This document shows positions 63,636 to 64,000 of a stretch of DNA of 64,000 nucleotides, in pieces. The notes beneath the pieces are model-generated. The model had not been told where the DNA came from. It was given only the letters and a program-made list of their open reading frames with translations, and searched no databases. The stretch comes from Alphaproteobacteria bacterium (lineage in GTDB: Bacteria > Pseudomonadota > Alphaproteobacteria > GCA-2731375), in NCBI GenBank assembly GCA_030746295.1, contig JASLMY010000003.1:1-64000 (forward strand), written 5' to 3'. Both the position numbers and the translations under genes were made by a program. Numbering within the stretch: the first letter of the stretch is position 1; the number at the start of each line of letters is the position of its first letter.

Positions 63636-64000
63636 ATGAGATGCGCGCTTGTGCTGGCGGCTGTCGTGCTGGTGGCGTCCCCTGCCTGGGCCGACTACGA
63701 GGCCGGCTTGGCCGCCGCCAAGAAGGGCGACTACGCGATGGCCTTCAAGGAGTGGAAGCCGCTGGCGCAAAATGGAGACCGCCGCGCCCAGTCGAACATG
63801 GGGGTCCTTTTCGCGCAAGGACACGGCGTCAGGCAGGACTACGCCACGGCGGCGCGCTGGTTCCAAAAGGCGGCGGAGCAGGACTACGCCCCCGCACAGC
63901 ACAATCTCGGCTACATGTATGCGCACGGCCACGGCGTCGTGCAGGACTACGACGAGGCCCTTAAGCTCTATCGCGCGTCGGCGGACAAGGGCTACGCGGC
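63636..64000 (+). CDS. Sel1-repeat protein, exported (partial, runs off the end)
   Basis: The gene is open at the right edge; 121 residues are visible. A signal peptide MRCALVLAAVVLVASPAWA is followed by Sel1-like repeats: YEAGLAAAKKGDYAMAFKEW, then NMGVLFAQGHGVRQDYATAA and NLGYMYAHGHGVVQDYDEAL. The pattern A...A..G and G.GV.QDY.. is typical of Sel1 motifs. The ATG at 63636 follows AGGTGA. It is similar in plan to the gene at 61584-62057, so the two are probable paralogues flanking the J-domain gene. Confidence 0.85.
   Translation, partial: MRCALVLAAVVLVASPAWADYEAGLAAAKKGDYAMAFKEWKPLAQNGDRRAQSNMGVLFAQGHGVRQDYATAARWFQKAAEQDYAPAQHNLGYMYAHGHGVVQDYDEALKLYRASADKGYA

Overview
The window is GC-rich chromosomal DNA (clearly above 60 % G+C by eye) with tightly packed genes. 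It reads as an alphaproteobacterium, most like the Rhodospirillales and relatives. The evidence is: the syntenic block rnd - kdsD - lptC - lptA - lptB - rpoN - hpf - ptsN (50.2-56.7 kb); a DUF1150 gene beside a small heat-shock gene; a LexA box of the alphaproteobacterial form GTTC-N7-GTTC; and many acyl-CoA, LLM-flavin and class III CoA-transferase genes, as in heterotrophic, often marine, alphaproteobacteria. No phage, IS element, CRISPR array or rRNA was seen.

Layout. 0-11.8 kb: end of a TRAP transporter permease, an MDR reductase, two divergent copies of a palindromic element, an acyl-CoA dehydrogenase, a probable selenoprotein of the AhpD/CMD family (in-frame UGA in a CxxU motif, SECIS-like hairpin just after it), an LLM oxidoreductase, a chemoreceptor with a duplicated CHASE3-like sensor, a triple RidA fusion, a class II aldolase, a second LLM enzyme and a TM2-domain protein. 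11.9-21.2 kb: a catabolic block (M20-like hydrolase, isochorismatase-like amidase, glutamine-synthetase-like ligase, ATP-dependent hydantoinase A and B, aminotransferase, TauD-like dioxygenase) that suits breakdown of a cyclic amide such as a hydantoin. 21.3-33.9 kb: Tat-exported amidohydrolase, TauE exporter, LLM enzyme, SDR, acyl-CoA dehydrogenase, fused double CoA-transferase, alpha/beta hydrolase, orphan molybdenum hydroxylase and a gamma-glutamyltransferase-like protein. 33.9-38 kb: methyltransferase and a copper operon copZ-csoR-copA behind a palindromic C/G-tract operator. 38-47.7 kb: queG, GST, quinone reductase, 2OG-Fe(II) oxygenase and glutamate synthase gltD-gltB. 48-50.8 kb: uppP, an NDUFA9-like gene, tRNA-Leu(CAG) and rnd. 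51-57.7 kb: LPS export, sigma-54 and nitrogen-PTS genes plus an M23 peptidase. 57.7-64 kb: DUF1150, Hsp20 (with a probable ROSE RNA thermometer), 3-hydroxyacyl-CoA dehydrogenase, an SOS-box zinc-ribbon gene, a VOC protein, two Sel1-repeat proteins, a J-domain protein and two candidate small RNAs.

The points most worth following up are the UGA-containing AhpD/CMD gene with its hairpin (3873-4427), the paired palindromes with compensating stem changes (2384-2549), the ROSE-like leader of hsp20 (58507-58542), the candidate small RNA with its own operator, promoter and UUCG terminator (63213-63376), and the LexA-boxed zinc-ribbon gene (60307-60606). All functions are read from sequence motifs and context; no database search was possible.
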